Assembly: GCF_049059935.1 (NCBI RefSeq)
Contig: NZ_JBMGQR010000025.1
Location: 1-53,082, forward strand
From: JAURVT01 sp049059935
GTDB taxonomy: Bacteria > Actinomycetota > Actinomycetes > Propionibacteriales > Nocardioidaceae
Direction: 5' to 3'
Length of the DNA: 53,082 bases
The position numbers were made by a program, and so were the translations under genes. The notes below the pieces were generated by a model that had not been told where the DNA came from, did not search any database, and saw only the letters and a list, made by a program, of their open reading frames with translations. How positions within the stretch are numbered: position 1 is the stretch's first letter; the number at the start of each line of letters is the position of its first letter. Positions 22,340 to 31,154 of this stretch are shown in pieces.

Positions 22340-23466
22340 GCACCGCCACCGCACCGTCGTTCGCGGCACGCGCCCGCCAGAGCCGACTCACCTGGCCGCT
22401 GCTGGCGCTCGTCGCCCTGCTGCTGGTCAACGTCGTCGTCACGCCCAGCTTCTTCTCGCTGCGCATCCAGGACGGCCACCTGTACGGCAGCCTGATCGAC
22501 ATCCTCAAGAACGGCGCCCCCACGCTGCTCATCGCGCTCGGCATGACGCTCGTCATCGCCACCCGCGGCATCGACCTCTCGGTCGGCGCCGTCGTCGCGA
22601 TCTCCGGCGCCGTCACCTGCACCTACATCGCCGGTGCACCCGACCCGACCAGCGCGAGCGCCGCCGTCGTCGGCCTGTCGATGGCGCTCGGGCTGTGCGT
22701 CCTGCTCGGGCTCTGGAACGGCTTCCTGGTCTCGGTGCTGGGCATCCAGCCGATCATCGCGACGCTGGTGCTGATGACGGCCGGCCGCGGCATCGCGATG
22801 CTCGTCACCGACGGCCAGATCATCACGGTCACCAACCCCGCCTACCGCCAGATCGGCGCCGGCTTCCTGGTGCTGCCGATCTCGATCCTGATCAGCCTCG
22901 CGGTGCTCGCGGCGGTCGCGGTCGTCACGCGGCGCACCGCGCTCGGCATGCTCATCGAGGCCGTCGGCGTGAACCCCGAGGCCAGCCGCCTCGCGGGCGT
23001 CCGGGCCCGCACGATCATCTGGACGGTCTACGTGTTCGCGGCGCTCTGCGCCGGCGTGGCCGGCCTGATGATCAGCTCCAACGTGAGCGCGGCCGACGCC
23101 AACAACGCGGGCCTGTGGATCGAGATGGACGCGATCCTCGCGGTCGTCATCGGCGGCACGTCGCTGGCCGGCGGACGCTACTCGCTCACCGGCACCCTGG
23201 TGGGCGCCCTGATCATCCAGACGCTCACCACCACCGTCTACACCGCGGGCATCGCACCGGAGATCACCCTGCTGTTCAAGGCGATCGTCGTCATCGCGGT
23301 GTGCCTGCTGCAGTCGCCGAGGGCGCGTGCCACCTTCGGCCGGCGCCGGACGCCGCCACCGGTCGTGCCCGACGCCACCACCCCGTCCACGCTGCCCGAC
23401 CTGGGTGCGCTCGCCGACGTGCCCGGTCCCGGTGCCTCGTCCTCACAGAAGGTGGGCCAGCGATGA
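22336..23466 (+). CDS. sugar ABC transporter permease 1 (YtfT-like)
   Basis: This 376-aa permease of the RbsC/BPD_transp_2 family has eight to ten hydrophobic segments. Conserved family motifs include LLIALGMTLVIATRGIDLSVGAVVAISG and VNPEASRLAGVRA, the cytoplasmic coupling loop. The last 50 residues are a Pro/Ala-rich polar tail not typical of YtfT. It pairs with the second permease at 23463, giving a heterodimeric channel as in the YtfQRT-YjfF system. The GTG start overlaps the ATPase stop; its own stop overlaps the next ATG. Confidence 0.93.
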   Translation: MSTATAPSFAARARQSRLTWPLLALVALLLVNVVVTPSFFSLRIQDGHLYGSLIDILKNGAPTLLIALGMTLVIATRGIDLSVGAVVAISGAVTCTYIAGAPDPTSASAAVVGLSMALGLCVLLGLWNGFLVSVLGIQPIIATLVLMTAGRGIAMLVTDGQIITVTNPAYRQIGAGFLVLPISILISLAVLAAVAVVTRRTALGMLIEAVGVNPEASRLAGVRARTIIWTVYVFAALCAGVAGLMISSNVSAADANNAGLWIEMDAILAVVIGGTSLAGGRYSLTGTLVGALIIQTLTTTVYTAGIAPEITLLFKAIVVIAVCLLQSPRARATFGRRRTPPPVVPDATTPSTLPDLGALADVPGPGASSSQKVGQR

Positions 23467-24491
23467 AGGCCGCACAGCTCGACCCCCGTGGCCCCGAGAC
23501 GCAGGCCCCCGCGGCAGCGCTGCCGTCCCGCCGCCGCACGGTGGTGTCCACGCGCTTTCTCCCGGTGATCGCCACCTTCGTGCTGTTCGTCGCCATGTTC
23601 GGCGTCGGGTCGGTGCGCTACGAAGGGTTCGCCTCGGGACAGGTCGTGGCCAACCTGTTCATCGACAACGCGTTCCTCATCGTGCTCGCGGTCGGGATGA
23701 CGTTCGTCATCCTCACCGGCGGCATCGACCTCTCGGTCGGCTCGGTGGTGGCGCTGTCGACGATGGTCGCCGCCCGCGGCCTGGAGGCCGGGTGGTCGGC
23801 GCCGGTCGCGATCGTCGCGGTGCTCGTCATGGGCTCGGTCTTCGGCCTGCTCATGGGCCTGGTGATCCACTACTTCGAGATCCAGCCGTTCATCGTCACC
23901 CTCGCGGGGCTCTTCCTGGCGCGCGGCCTGTGCTACGTGATCAGCGTCGAGTCCATCCCGATCAAGGACGACACCTTCCGCTCGATCGCCACCGGTGTCA
24001 TCGAGCTGCCGGGCGGCACCGTCATCACGCCCAGCGTCGTCGTCGCCCTGCTGGTCGTCGCGGTGGCGGCGTACGTCCTGCACCTGACCCGCTTCGGCCG
24101 CACCGTCTACGCGGTGGGCGGCAGCGAGTCGTCCGCCCGGCTGATGGGCCTGGCGACGGCGCGCGCCAAGGTGGGCGTCTACGTCATCAGCGGCTTCTGC
24201 TCGGCCCTCGCCGGGCTCCTGTTCAGCTTCTACATGCTGTCGGGCTACAGCCTGCACGCCGTGGGCATGGAGCTGGACGCGATCGCGGCCGTCGTGGTCG
24301 GCGGCACGCTCCTCTCGGGCGGCGTCGGGTTCGTCGTCGGGTCGCTGCTCGGGGTCCTGGTCCTGGGCACCATCCAGACGTTCATCTCCTTCGAGGGCAC
24401 TCTGTCCTCATGGTGGACCAAGATCGCGATCGGGACGCTGCTCCTGATCTTCATCGTGATGCAGCGCCTCTTCGTGGGGAGGAAGGCGTGA
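23463..24491 (+). CDS. sugar ABC transporter permease 2 (YjfF-like)
   Basis: This 342-aa RbsC-family permease shows AVGMTFVILTGGIDLSVGSVVALS and GGSESSARLMGLATARAKVG, the second permease signature. The presence of two distinct permease genes rather than one is specific for YtfQRT/YjfF-type importers. The first 30 residues are polar and cytoplasmic. ATGA overlap with the previous gene and GTGA overlap with the LacI gene show a single operon. Confidence 0.93.
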   Translation: MKAAQLDPRGPETQAPAAALPSRRRTVVSTRFLPVIATFVLFVAMFGVGSVRYEGFASGQVVANLFIDNAFLIVLAVGMTFVILTGGIDLSVGSVVALSTMVAARGLEAGWSAPVAIVAVLVMGSVFGLLMGLVIHYFEIQPFIVTLAGLFLARGLCYVISVESIPIKDDTFRSIATGVIELPGGTVITPSVVVALLVVAVAAYVLHLTRFGRTVYAVGGSESSARLMGLATARAKVGVYVISGFCSALAGLLFSFYMLSGYSLHAVGMELDAIAAVVVGGTLLSGGVGFVVGSLLGVLVLGTIQTFISFEGTLSSWWTKIAIGTLLLIFIVMQRLFVGRKA

Positions 24492-25528
24492 CCGAGGTCC
24501 TCGGCGCGCCGGCCCGGACGGCGGCACGCGCCCCCGTCATGGCCGACGTCGCCCGTCTCGCGGGCGTCTCGCACCAGACCGTGTCACGCGTGATCAACGG
24601 TCACCCGCACATCCGCCCGCACACGCGCACCCGCGTGGAGGACGCGATCCGTCAGCTCGGGTACCGCCCGAACACCGCGGCCCGCACCCTGGTCACCCGC
24701 CGGTCGGCCACCATCGGCGTCATCGGGAGCTTCTCGGGCCACTGGGGCCCGACCAGCGTGCACCGCACCGTCGAGGCCGCCGCGGCCGAGGCGGGGTACT
24801 TCGCGAGCTCGGTGAGCAGCGGCCTGGACTTCGCCTCGCTCCGCGCCGCGATCGACCACCTGCTCGCCCAGGCCGTCGAGGGCATCGTCATGATCGCCGC
24901 GCAGGACGAGGCCCTGGAGGCCGTCCGCGCCCAGGAGCCGGGCGTCCCGCTGGTCATCGTCGAGGGCGACCTGTCCAAGGCCCGCTGGGCCGTGGGCGTC
25001 GACCAGGTCGCCGGGTCGCGCATGGCCACCCAGCACCTGCTCGACCTCGGCCACACCGAGATCGCCCACGTGTGCGGGCCGCTGGACTGGACCGAGGCCC
25101 GCGCCCGACGCGACGGGTGGCGCCAGGCGATGACCGACGCCGGGCTGCGTCCGGCCGAGCCCGTGCTGGGCGACTGGACCGCCGCCAGCGGCTACGCCGC
25201 CGGCCAGCAGCTCGCGCAACGCCCCGAGGTCACCGCCGTGGTGGCCGCGAACGACCAGATGGCCGTCGGGATCATCCGCGCCCTCACCGAGGCCGGACGC
25301 GACGTGCCCGCCGACGTCAGCGTCGTGGGCTTCGACGACATCCCCGAGTCGGGCTTCCTCGTGCCCCCGCTCACCACCGTCCACCAGGACTTCCCCGCCG
25401 TCGGCCGCCGCGCCATCGAGGTGCTGCACGCCGCGATCGTCGCCGAGGACGAGGACCTGCCCCGCCTGATCGCGCCGGATCTCGTGGTCCGCTCCAGCAC
25501 CGCACCCCCACCCGGAGGAACCCCATGA
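24488..25528 (+). CDS. LacI family arabinose-type regulator
   Basis: This 346-aa protein has the LacI DNA-binding domain at about residues 18-65: MADVARLAGVSHQTVSRVIN, then the hinge helix with NTAARTLVTRRS. The sugar-binding core follows with IGVIGSF, GVDQVAGSRMATQHLLDLGH and VVGFDDIPESGF. Sitting inside the ara operon and with two TGTNANCGNTCACA-like sites at the operon promoter, it is the probable L-arabinose repressor (functionally AraR). The GTG at 24488 overlaps the permease stop; an internal ATG at 24539 is an alternative. Confidence 0.9.
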   Translation: MTEVLGAPARTAARAPVMADVARLAGVSHQTVSRVINGHPHIRPHTRTRVEDAIRQLGYRPNTAARTLVTRRSATIGVIGSFSGHWGPTSVHRTVEAAAAEAGYFASSVSSGLDFASLRAAIDHLLAQAVEGIVMIAAQDEALEAVRAQEPGVPLVIVEGDLSKARWAVGVDQVAGSRMATQHLLDLGHTEIAHVCGPLDWTEARARRDGWRQAMTDAGLRPAEPVLGDWTAASGYAAGQQLAQRPEVTAVVAANDQMAVGIIRALTEAGRDVPADVSVVGFDDIPESGFLVPPLTTVHQDFPAVGRRAIEVLHAAIVAEDEDLPRLIAPDLVVRSSTAPPPGGTP

Positions 25529-27204
25529 CCCGCCCGCAGTACGTCGTCGGCGTCGACTACGGCACGCTCTCGGGCCGCGCGCTCGTGGTGCGCGTGTCCG
25601 ACGGCGCCGAGCTCGGCACCGCGGTGCACGAGTACGCGCACGCCGTGGTCACCGACACCCTGCCCGTGGGCGGACGCAGGCTGCCCCCGGAGTGGGCGTT
25701 GCAGGTGCCGCAGGACTACCGCGACGTGCTGCGGCACGCGGTGCCCGCCGCGGTCGCCGCGGCCGGCGTCGACCCGGCCGACGTGATCGGGGTGGCGACG
25801 GACTTCACGGCCTGCACGATGGTGCCCACGCTGGCCGACGGCACCCCGCTGAGCGAGGTGGAGGCCTTCGCGGACCGTCCGCACGCGTACGTCAAGCTGT
25901 GGCGCCACCACGCCGCGCAGGGTCAGGCCGACCGGATCAACGAGCTGGCCGCCGCCCGCGGCGAGGCCTGGCTGCCCCGGTACGGCGGGCTGATCTCCTC
26001 GGAGTGGGAGTTCGCCAAGGGGCTGCAGCTGCTGGAGGAGGACCCCGAGGTCTACGCGGCGATGGACCACTGGGTCGAGGCGGCCGACTGGATCGTGTGG
26101 CAGCTGTGCGGCAGCTACGTGCGCAACGCATGCGCGGCCGGCTACAAGGGCATCCTGCAGGACGGGCAGTACCCGACGGCCGACTTCCTGGCCGCGCTGA
26201 ACCCCGACTTCGCCTCCTTCGTGGACGACAAGGTGGCGCACCGGATCGGCGAGCTCGGTGCCGTCGCGGGCACGCTGACCGCCGAGGCGGCCGGCTGGAC
26301 CGGTCTGCCCGAGGGCATCGCGGTGGCGGTGGGCAACGTCGACGCGCACGTCACCGCGCCGGCGGCGCAGGCCACGGGGCCGGGTCAGCTGGTCGCGATC
26401 ATGGGCACCTCGACGTGCCACGTGATGAGCGCCGACGTGCTGCGCGAGGTGCCCGGCATGTGCGGCGTCGTCGACGGCGGCATCGTCGCGGGCAGCTACG
26501 GCTACGAGGCCGGGCAGTCCGGCGTGGGCGACGTCTTCGGCTGGTTCGTGAGGACCGGCGTGCCGGCCGCGTACGCCGAGGCGGCCGCGGCTGCGGGCGA
26601 GGGGCTGCACGAGCACCTGACGCGGCTCGCGTCGGCGCAGGCCGTCGGCGAGCACGGTCTGGTCGCGCTGGACTGGCACAGCGGCAACCGCTCGGTGCTG
26701 GTCGACCACGAGCTGTCGGGGATGGTGGTCGGGCAGACGCTCGCCACCCGTCCCGAGGACGTGTACCGCGCGCTCCTCGAGGCCACCGCGTTCGGCACGC
26801 GCGTGATCGTCGAGGCGTTCCGCGACAGCGGCGTGCCGGTCGAGGAGTTCATCGTCGCCGGCGGCCTGGCCAAGAACCACCTGCTGATGCAGGTCTACGC
26901 CGACGTCACGCGACTGCCGCTGTCGGTGGCCGACTCCGAGCAGGGCCCCGCGCTGGGCTCGGCGATCCACGCCGCGGTGGCTGCGGGGGCGTACCCCGAC
27001 GTGCCCACCGCCGCGAAGACGATGGGCAAGGTGCGGCGCGGCGCGTTCGTCCCGAACGAGGCCGACGCGGCCGTCTACGACCGCCTGTTCGCCGAGTACC
27101 TGACGCTCCACGACCACTTCGGACGCCACGGCAACGACGTCATGCGACGTCTCAAGGCGCTGCGCCGCGAGGCCGTCGCGTCCCACGAGGCGGTCTCGGC
27201 ATGA
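25525..27204 (+). CDS. araB: L-ribulokinase
   Basis: This 559-aa FGGY-family kinase phosphorylates L-ribulose to L-ribulose 5-phosphate with ATP. The N-terminal GVDYGTLSGRALVVRV, the metal/substrate region VATDFTACTMVP, SSEWEFAKGLQLLEEDPE, GTSTCHVM and C-terminal VAGGLAKNHLLMQVYADVT are all diagnostic of AraB. The length is normal. It is the first catabolic gene of the operon, with ATGA overlaps on both sides, and is followed by araD and araA. Confidence 0.96.
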   Translation: MTRPQYVVGVDYGTLSGRALVVRVSDGAELGTAVHEYAHAVVTDTLPVGGRRLPPEWALQVPQDYRDVLRHAVPAAVAAAGVDPADVIGVATDFTACTMVPTLADGTPLSEVEAFADRPHAYVKLWRHHAAQGQADRINELAAARGEAWLPRYGGLISSEWEFAKGLQLLEEDPEVYAAMDHWVEAADWIVWQLCGSYVRNACAAGYKGILQDGQYPTADFLAALNPDFASFVDDKVAHRIGELGAVAGTLTAEAAGWTGLPEGIAVAVGNVDAHVTAPAAQATGPGQLVAIMGTSTCHVMSADVLREVPGMCGVVDGGIVAGSYGYEAGQSGVGDVFGWFVRTGVPAAYAEAAAAAGEGLHEHLTRLASAQAVGEHGLVALDWHSGNRSVLVDHELSGMVVGQTLATRPEDVYRALLEATAFGTRVIVEAFRDSGVPVEEFIVAGGLAKNHLLMQVYADVTRLPLSVADSEQGPALGSAIHAAVAAGAYPDVPTAAKTMGKVRRGAFVPNEADAAVYDRLFAEYLTLHDHFGRHGNDVMRRLKALRREAVASHEAVSA

Positions 27205-27878
27205 CCGCGGTGATGGACGTGACCTCGACGATCGCCGGTCTGCGCGACGAGGTGTGCCGGCTGCACGCCGAGCTGACGCGCTACCAGCTCGTGGTCTGGA
27301 CCGCCGGCAACGTCTCGGCCCGCGTGCCCGGCCACGACCTGCTGGTGATCAAGCCGAGCGGGGTGTCCTACGACGACCTGACGCCCGAGAACATGGTGGT
27401 CTGCGACCTGCACGGCCGCGTCGTCGAGGGCGAGCTGTCGCCGTCGTCGGACACCGAGGCGCAGGCGTACGTCTACCGCGAGCTGCCGCACGTCGGCGGC
27501 GTGGTGCACACCCACTCCCCGTACGCGACGGCGTGGGCCTCGCGCGCCGAGCCGATCCCGTGCGTGCTGACGATGATGGCCGACGAGTTCGGCGGGGAGG
27601 TGCCCGTCGGGCCGTTCGCGCTGATCGGCGACGACTCCATCGGGCGCGGCATCGTCGAGACCCTGCGCGGCAGCCGCTCGCCGGCGGTCCTGATGCAGAA
27701 CCACGGGGTCTTCGCCGTGGGCGCCACCGCCCGCAAGGCCGTCAAGGCCGCGGTGATGTGCGAGGACGTCGCCCGCACCGTGCACCTGGCCCGCCAGCTC
27801 GGCGAGCCGCTGCCCATCCCGCAGCCCGACGTCGACAGCCTCTTCGACCGCTACCAGAACGTCTACGGCCAGACCTGA
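27201..27878 (+). CDS. araD: L-ribulose-5-phosphate 4-epimerase
   Basis: This 225-aa class II aldolase/adducin-fold enzyme converts L-ribulose 5-phosphate to D-xylulose 5-phosphate. It shows VVWTAGNVSAR, VIKPSGVSYDDLTPENMVV, SSDTEAQAYVYRE with the catalytic acid residue, the zinc ligands in VVHTHSPYATAWAS and the third histidine in MQNHGVFAVG. The length matches bacterial AraD. ATG overlaps the araB stop. Confidence 0.95.
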   Translation: MTAVMDVTSTIAGLRDEVCRLHAELTRYQLVVWTAGNVSARVPGHDLLVIKPSGVSYDDLTPENMVVCDLHGRVVEGELSPSSDTEAQAYVYRELPHVGGVVHTHSPYATAWASRAEPIPCVLTMMADEFGGEVPVGPFALIGDDSIGRGIVETLRGSRSPAVLMQNHGVFAVGATARKAVKAAVMCEDVARTVHLARQLGEPLPIPQPDVDSLFDRYQNVYGQT

Positions 27879-27926
27879 CCCGCTCCGCCACACCCGGACG
27901 CACCACCCACACGAACGGACAGCACG

Positions 27927-29441
27927 ATGACAGCGCTCGAAGCCCCCCGCGACCACGAGGTCTGGTTCCTCACCGGCAGCCAGGGCCTGTACGGCGAGGA
28001 CACGCTCGCCCAGGTGGCCGAGCAGTCGCGCACCATCGCCGACCGGCTGGGGGCGTCGCGCGACCTGCAGGCGCGGGTGGTCTGGAAGCCGGTGCTCACC
28101 GACTCGGTCGCGATCCGCGCGCAGGTGCTCGAGGCCAACGCGTCACCGTCGTGCGTCGGGCTGGTCGTGTGGATGCACACGTTCAGCCCGGCGAAGATGT
28201 GGATCGCGGGCCTCGACGCGCTGCAGAAGCCCCTGCTGCACCTGCACACGCAGGCCGGTGCGGAGCTGCCGTGGTCGACGATCGACATGGACTTCATGAA
28301 CCTCAACCAGGCCGCGCACGGCGACCGTGAGTTCGGGTACGTGCAGACGCGGCTCGGCGTCGCGCGCAAGACCGTCGCGGGCCACGTCGGCGACCCGAGG
28401 GTGACCGCACGCGTCGGCGCCTGGGCGCGCGCGGCCGTCGGCAGCCACGAGACGCGCTCGCTGCGCCTCGCCCGGTTCGGCGACAACATGCGCGACGTCG
28501 CCGTCACCGAGGGCGACAAGGTCGAGGCGCAGCTGCACTTCGGCGTCTCGGTGAACACCTACGGCGTCAACGACCTGGTGGCCGTGGTGGACGCGGTCGC
28601 CGACGGCGACGTCGACAAGCTCGTCACCGAGTACGCCGACACCTACGACGTCCAGGACGTGCTGCTGCCCGGCGGGGAGCGCGCGGAGTCGCTGCGCTAC
28701 GGCGCGCGCATCGAGCTGGGTCTGCGCCAGTTCCTGGTCGAGGGCGGCTTCGGCGCGTTCACTACCAACTTCGAGGACCTCGGCGGGCTGCGCCAGCTCC
28801 CGGGCCTGGCCGTCCAGCGGCTGATGGCCGACGGGTACGGCTTCGGCGGCGAGGGCGACTGGAAGACCTCGGTGCTGCTTCGGGCGACCAAGGCGATGGC
28901 ACAGGGTCTGCCCGGCGGCACCTCGTTCATGGAGGACTACACGTACCACCTGGTGCCCGGGCAGGAGAAGATCCTCGGCGCGCACATGCTCGAGGTCTGC
29001 CCCTCGATCACCGCGTCCAGGCCGACCCTGGAGATCCACCCGCTCGGCATCGGCGGCCGCGAGGACCCCGTCCGCCTGCGCTTCACCGCCGACCCCGCCG
29101 AGGCCGTCGTGGTCGGCATCAGCGACCTCGGTGGACGCTTCCGCCTGACCGCCAACGAGATCGACGTCGTCGAGCCCGACGAGGCCCTGCCCCGGCTGCC
29201 CGTCGCGTGCGCGGTCTGGGAGCCGCGCCCGTCGCTGGCGACCTCGGCCGAGTCGTGGTTGATGGCCGGCGGCCCGCACCACACCGTCCTGTCCTCGCAG
29301 ATCGGCACCGAGGAGCTCGACGACTTCGCCGAGATGACCCGCACCGAGCTCGTCGTCATCGACGCCGGCACCACCACCCGCGAGCTCCGCCGCGAGCTGC
29401 GCTGGAACGCCGCCTACCACCGCCTGGCCGCCCGCCTCTGA
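27927..29441 (+). CDS. araA: L-arabinose isomerase
   Basis: This 504-aa enzyme isomerises L-arabinose to L-ribulose with a divalent metal. EVWFLTGSQGLYGEDTL at the N-terminus is diagnostic, and the metal/catalytic residues are seen in FTTNFEDLGG, GTSFMEDYTYHL, GAHMLEVCPS and AGGPHHTV. The length is normal. It is 48 bases after araD, still in the same operon. A Family A repeat copy lies 46 bases after its stop. Confidence 0.97.
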   Translation: MTALEAPRDHEVWFLTGSQGLYGEDTLAQVAEQSRTIADRLGASRDLQARVVWKPVLTDSVAIRAQVLEANASPSCVGLVVWMHTFSPAKMWIAGLDALQKPLLHLHTQAGAELPWSTIDMDFMNLNQAAHGDREFGYVQTRLGVARKTVAGHVGDPRVTARVGAWARAAVGSHETRSLRLARFGDNMRDVAVTEGDKVEAQLHFGVSVNTYGVNDLVAVVDAVADGDVDKLVTEYADTYDVQDVLLPGGERAESLRYGARIELGLRQFLVEGGFGAFTTNFEDLGGLRQLPGLAVQRLMADGYGFGGEGDWKTSVLLRATKAMAQGLPGGTSFMEDYTYHLVPGQEKILGAHMLEVCPSITASRPTLEIHPLGIGGREDPVRLRFTADPAEAVVVGISDLGGRFRLTANEIDVVEPDEALPRLPVACAVWEPRPSLATSAESWLMAGGPHHTVLSSQIGTEELDDFAEMTRTELVVIDAGTTTRELRRELRWNAAYHRLAARL

Positions 29442-29487
29442 CGGTCGCTCCGGCCGCCGTCGCTCGTCCCGCCCTGCCCCGAAACGC

Positions 29488-29565
29488 CGAGTGGCGCAAA
29501 ACCCGACGCGAGTGGCGCAAAACCGGGCGCTCCGACGCGTGTCGGGCCCGAATTTGCGCCACTCG
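29488..29565 (-). repeat. Family A dispersed repeat, copy 3
   Basis: CGAGTGGCGCAAA occurs at 29488-29500 and 29509-29521, and its reverse complement at 29553-29565. The gaps are 8 and 31 bases, identical to the copies near 3.5 kb. It lies between the convergent araA and FAD-oxidoreductase genes and may act as a terminator. Read on the minus strand the gap contains CGGGCCCGACACGC, similar to the other copies. Confidence 0.8.
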
Positions 29566-29597
29566 GCGCGTCGGGCAGAGGGCGGCGGTCCGGGGCC

Positions 29598-30782
29598 TCA
29601 GACGGGGATGGAGCCGGACGGGGAGCCGGTGCCCGAGGCGAGGACCTCGCGGGCGGCGTCCTTGGCGTCCTCGACGAGCCAGAGCAGCACGCCGACGACC
29701 TTGCCGTCGTCGAGGTAGTACACGACCGCCTTGCCGTCGTCGCCGTGGTCCTCGACGGTCTCGAGTGAGGAGTCGAGGGTGCCGATGGCCTCGTACCAGT
29801 CGTCGAAGAGCACCGAGTAGTAGTACGGCGTGTGGTCGTACGTCTCGTCCGAGCCGGCCAGGATGCGGCCCGCGGCGGCGCCCATCTCGTTGGCGTTGTC
29901 GACGTGCTCGACGCGGCGGCGGCCGAGGATCCGGTCGGGGTACTCGGCGACGTCGCCGGTGGCGAGGACGTCGGGGTCGTCGGTGGTGAGCCGCTCGTCG
30001 ACGACGATGCCGCCGTCGTCGGACTGCCGCAGCCCGGCCGCGCCGGCCAGGTCGCCGGCGGGCGTGATGCCGAGGCCCACGACCACCACGTCGGCGTCGA
30101 CGGTCGAGCCGTGCTCGAGCCGCAGGCTCACGCCGTCGGCCGTGGACGTGCCGCCCGAGACCTTCGAGCCGCCGCGCACCTCGACGCCCGCGTCGGTGAA
30201 GACCTTCTCCAGGTGCGTCGCGATCGACGCGGGGAACACCGGCGCCCCAAGGGTGTCGTCGGGGTGCAGGAGCGTGACGCGGCAGCCGTTCTGGACGAGC
30301 GCCGCCGCCAGCTCGGTGCCGATGTAGCCGCCGCCGACGACGGCCACGTGCGGGCCGTCGGCGGTGAGCTCGCGCAGCCGGTGGTAGTCGGTGAGGGTGC
30401 GGAAGTAGAGCACGCGGTCGCCGGCGTCGAGCCCGTCGATGGTGGTCGGGTGGCCGCCGGTCGCGAGCAGCAGGCGCCCGTAGCCGAAGGTGTCGTCGCC
30501 GTCGGTGGTGACGGCCTTGGCCTCGCGGTCGATGCCGGTCGCGCGGGTGCCGAGGTGGAGCGTCGCGCCGGTCTTCTCGTGCGTGGACAGCGCGGCGTCG
30601 TCCTCGGTGAAGTCGGGGTCGGTCCACAGCTTCTTCGACAGCGCGGGGCGCGGGAACGGCGCGGTGGGCTCCTCGCCGAGGATGCCGATCGTGCCCTCGG
30701 TGTCGCGCTCGCGGATGCCGTTCGCGGCGGTGTCGGCAGCCATGCCGCCGCCGATGATCAGGTAGTCGTACCTCTGGTGCAC
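29598..30782 (-). CDS. FAD-dependent NAD(P) oxidoreductase (rubredoxin/ferredoxin reductase-like)
   Basis: This 394-aa flavoprotein has two Rossmann motifs: YLIIGGGMAADTAANGI at the N-terminus for FAD and VAVVGGGYIGTELAAAL in the middle for NAD(P). The second FAD motif is LATGDVAEYPDRI, and the C-terminal domain resembles AIF/ferredoxin reductases. There is no redox-active CxxC, so it is a reductase for a partner protein or small molecule. The GTG at 30782 follows AGGAGG, whereas an upstream start at 30917 would overlap the neighbouring gene. The redox partner is not in the window. Confidence 0.85.
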   Translation of the reverse strand: MHQRYDYLIIGGGMAADTAANGIRERDTEGTIGILGEEPTAPFPRPALSKKLWTDPDFTEDDAALSTHEKTGATLHLGTRATGIDREAKAVTTDGDDTFGYGRLLLATGGHPTTIDGLDAGDRVLYFRTLTDYHRLRELTADGPHVAVVGGGYIGTELAAALVQNGCRVTLLHPDDTLGAPVFPASIATHLEKVFTDAGVEVRGGSKVSGGTSTADGVSLRLEHGSTVDADVVVVGLGITPAGDLAGAAGLRQSDDGGIVVDERLTTDDPDVLATGDVAEYPDRILGRRRVEHVDNANEMGAAAGRILAGSDETYDHTPYYYSVLFDDWYEAIGTLDSSLETVEDHGDDGKAVVYYLDDGKVVGVLLWLVEDAKDAAREVLASGTGSPSGSIPV

Positions 30783-30814
30783 TGCAGGCCTCCTGGCCGT
30801 GGGGAAAAGGTCGA

Positions 30815-31084
30815 TCAGCTGTCGCGCAGGGCGTCGACGAGCTGCTCCTTGGTCATGTCCGAGCGGCCCTCGACGCCGATCTCCTGGGCGCGCTCGTAGA
30901 GCTCGTCCCTGGTCCACTCCTCGTAGGAGGGGTGGCTGCCGCCCTTGCGGCCGACGGCCGAGCGCGAGCTGTTGGCGGCGGCGTTGGCGATGCGCGCGGA
31001 CTTGGACTTGCTGTTGCCCTCGTCGCGCAGCTTCTCGTAGAGCTCGTCGTCCTTGACGCTCGGTCCGGGCTCGTCCTCGGGCAT
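30815..31084 (-). CDS. DUF7218-type protein with Rho-N/SAP-like C-terminus
   Basis: This 89-aa protein begins MPEDEPGPSVKDDELYEKLR and contains GNSKSKSARIANAAANSSRS, then YEEWTRDELYERAQEIGVEG and MTKEQLVDALRDS. The C-terminal helix-extended loop-helix resembles Rho_N/SAP nucleic-acid binding modules. Such small proteins are widespread in soil bacteria and often stress-induced; the biochemical role is not known. A GGAGG-like sequence precedes the ATG. Confidence 0.75.
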   Translation of the reverse strand: MPEDEPGPSVKDDELYEKLRDEGNSKSKSARIANAAANSSRSAVGRKGGSHPSYEEWTRDELYERAQEIGVEGRSDMTKEQLVDALRDS

Positions 31085-31154
31085 CGGTGCCTCCTGCAGG
31101 TCGGGGTTCGACCCGACGCTAGGACGAGCCGCCGCCGATCGCAGATCGACGCCG

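Noticed and set aside
19652..22369. A 905-codon open frame on the minus strand
   Set aside because: It is antisense to the ara binding protein and ATPase, which have clear motifs. Composition is biased (Leu/Asp/His/Val/Gly) and no family is recognisable.
20713..23466. A 917-codon plus-strand frame that appears to fuse an ATPase-sized region to the first permease
   Set aside because: Its first part is an out-of-frame read of the true ATPase. The permease starts at the GTG at 22336; there is no real fusion.
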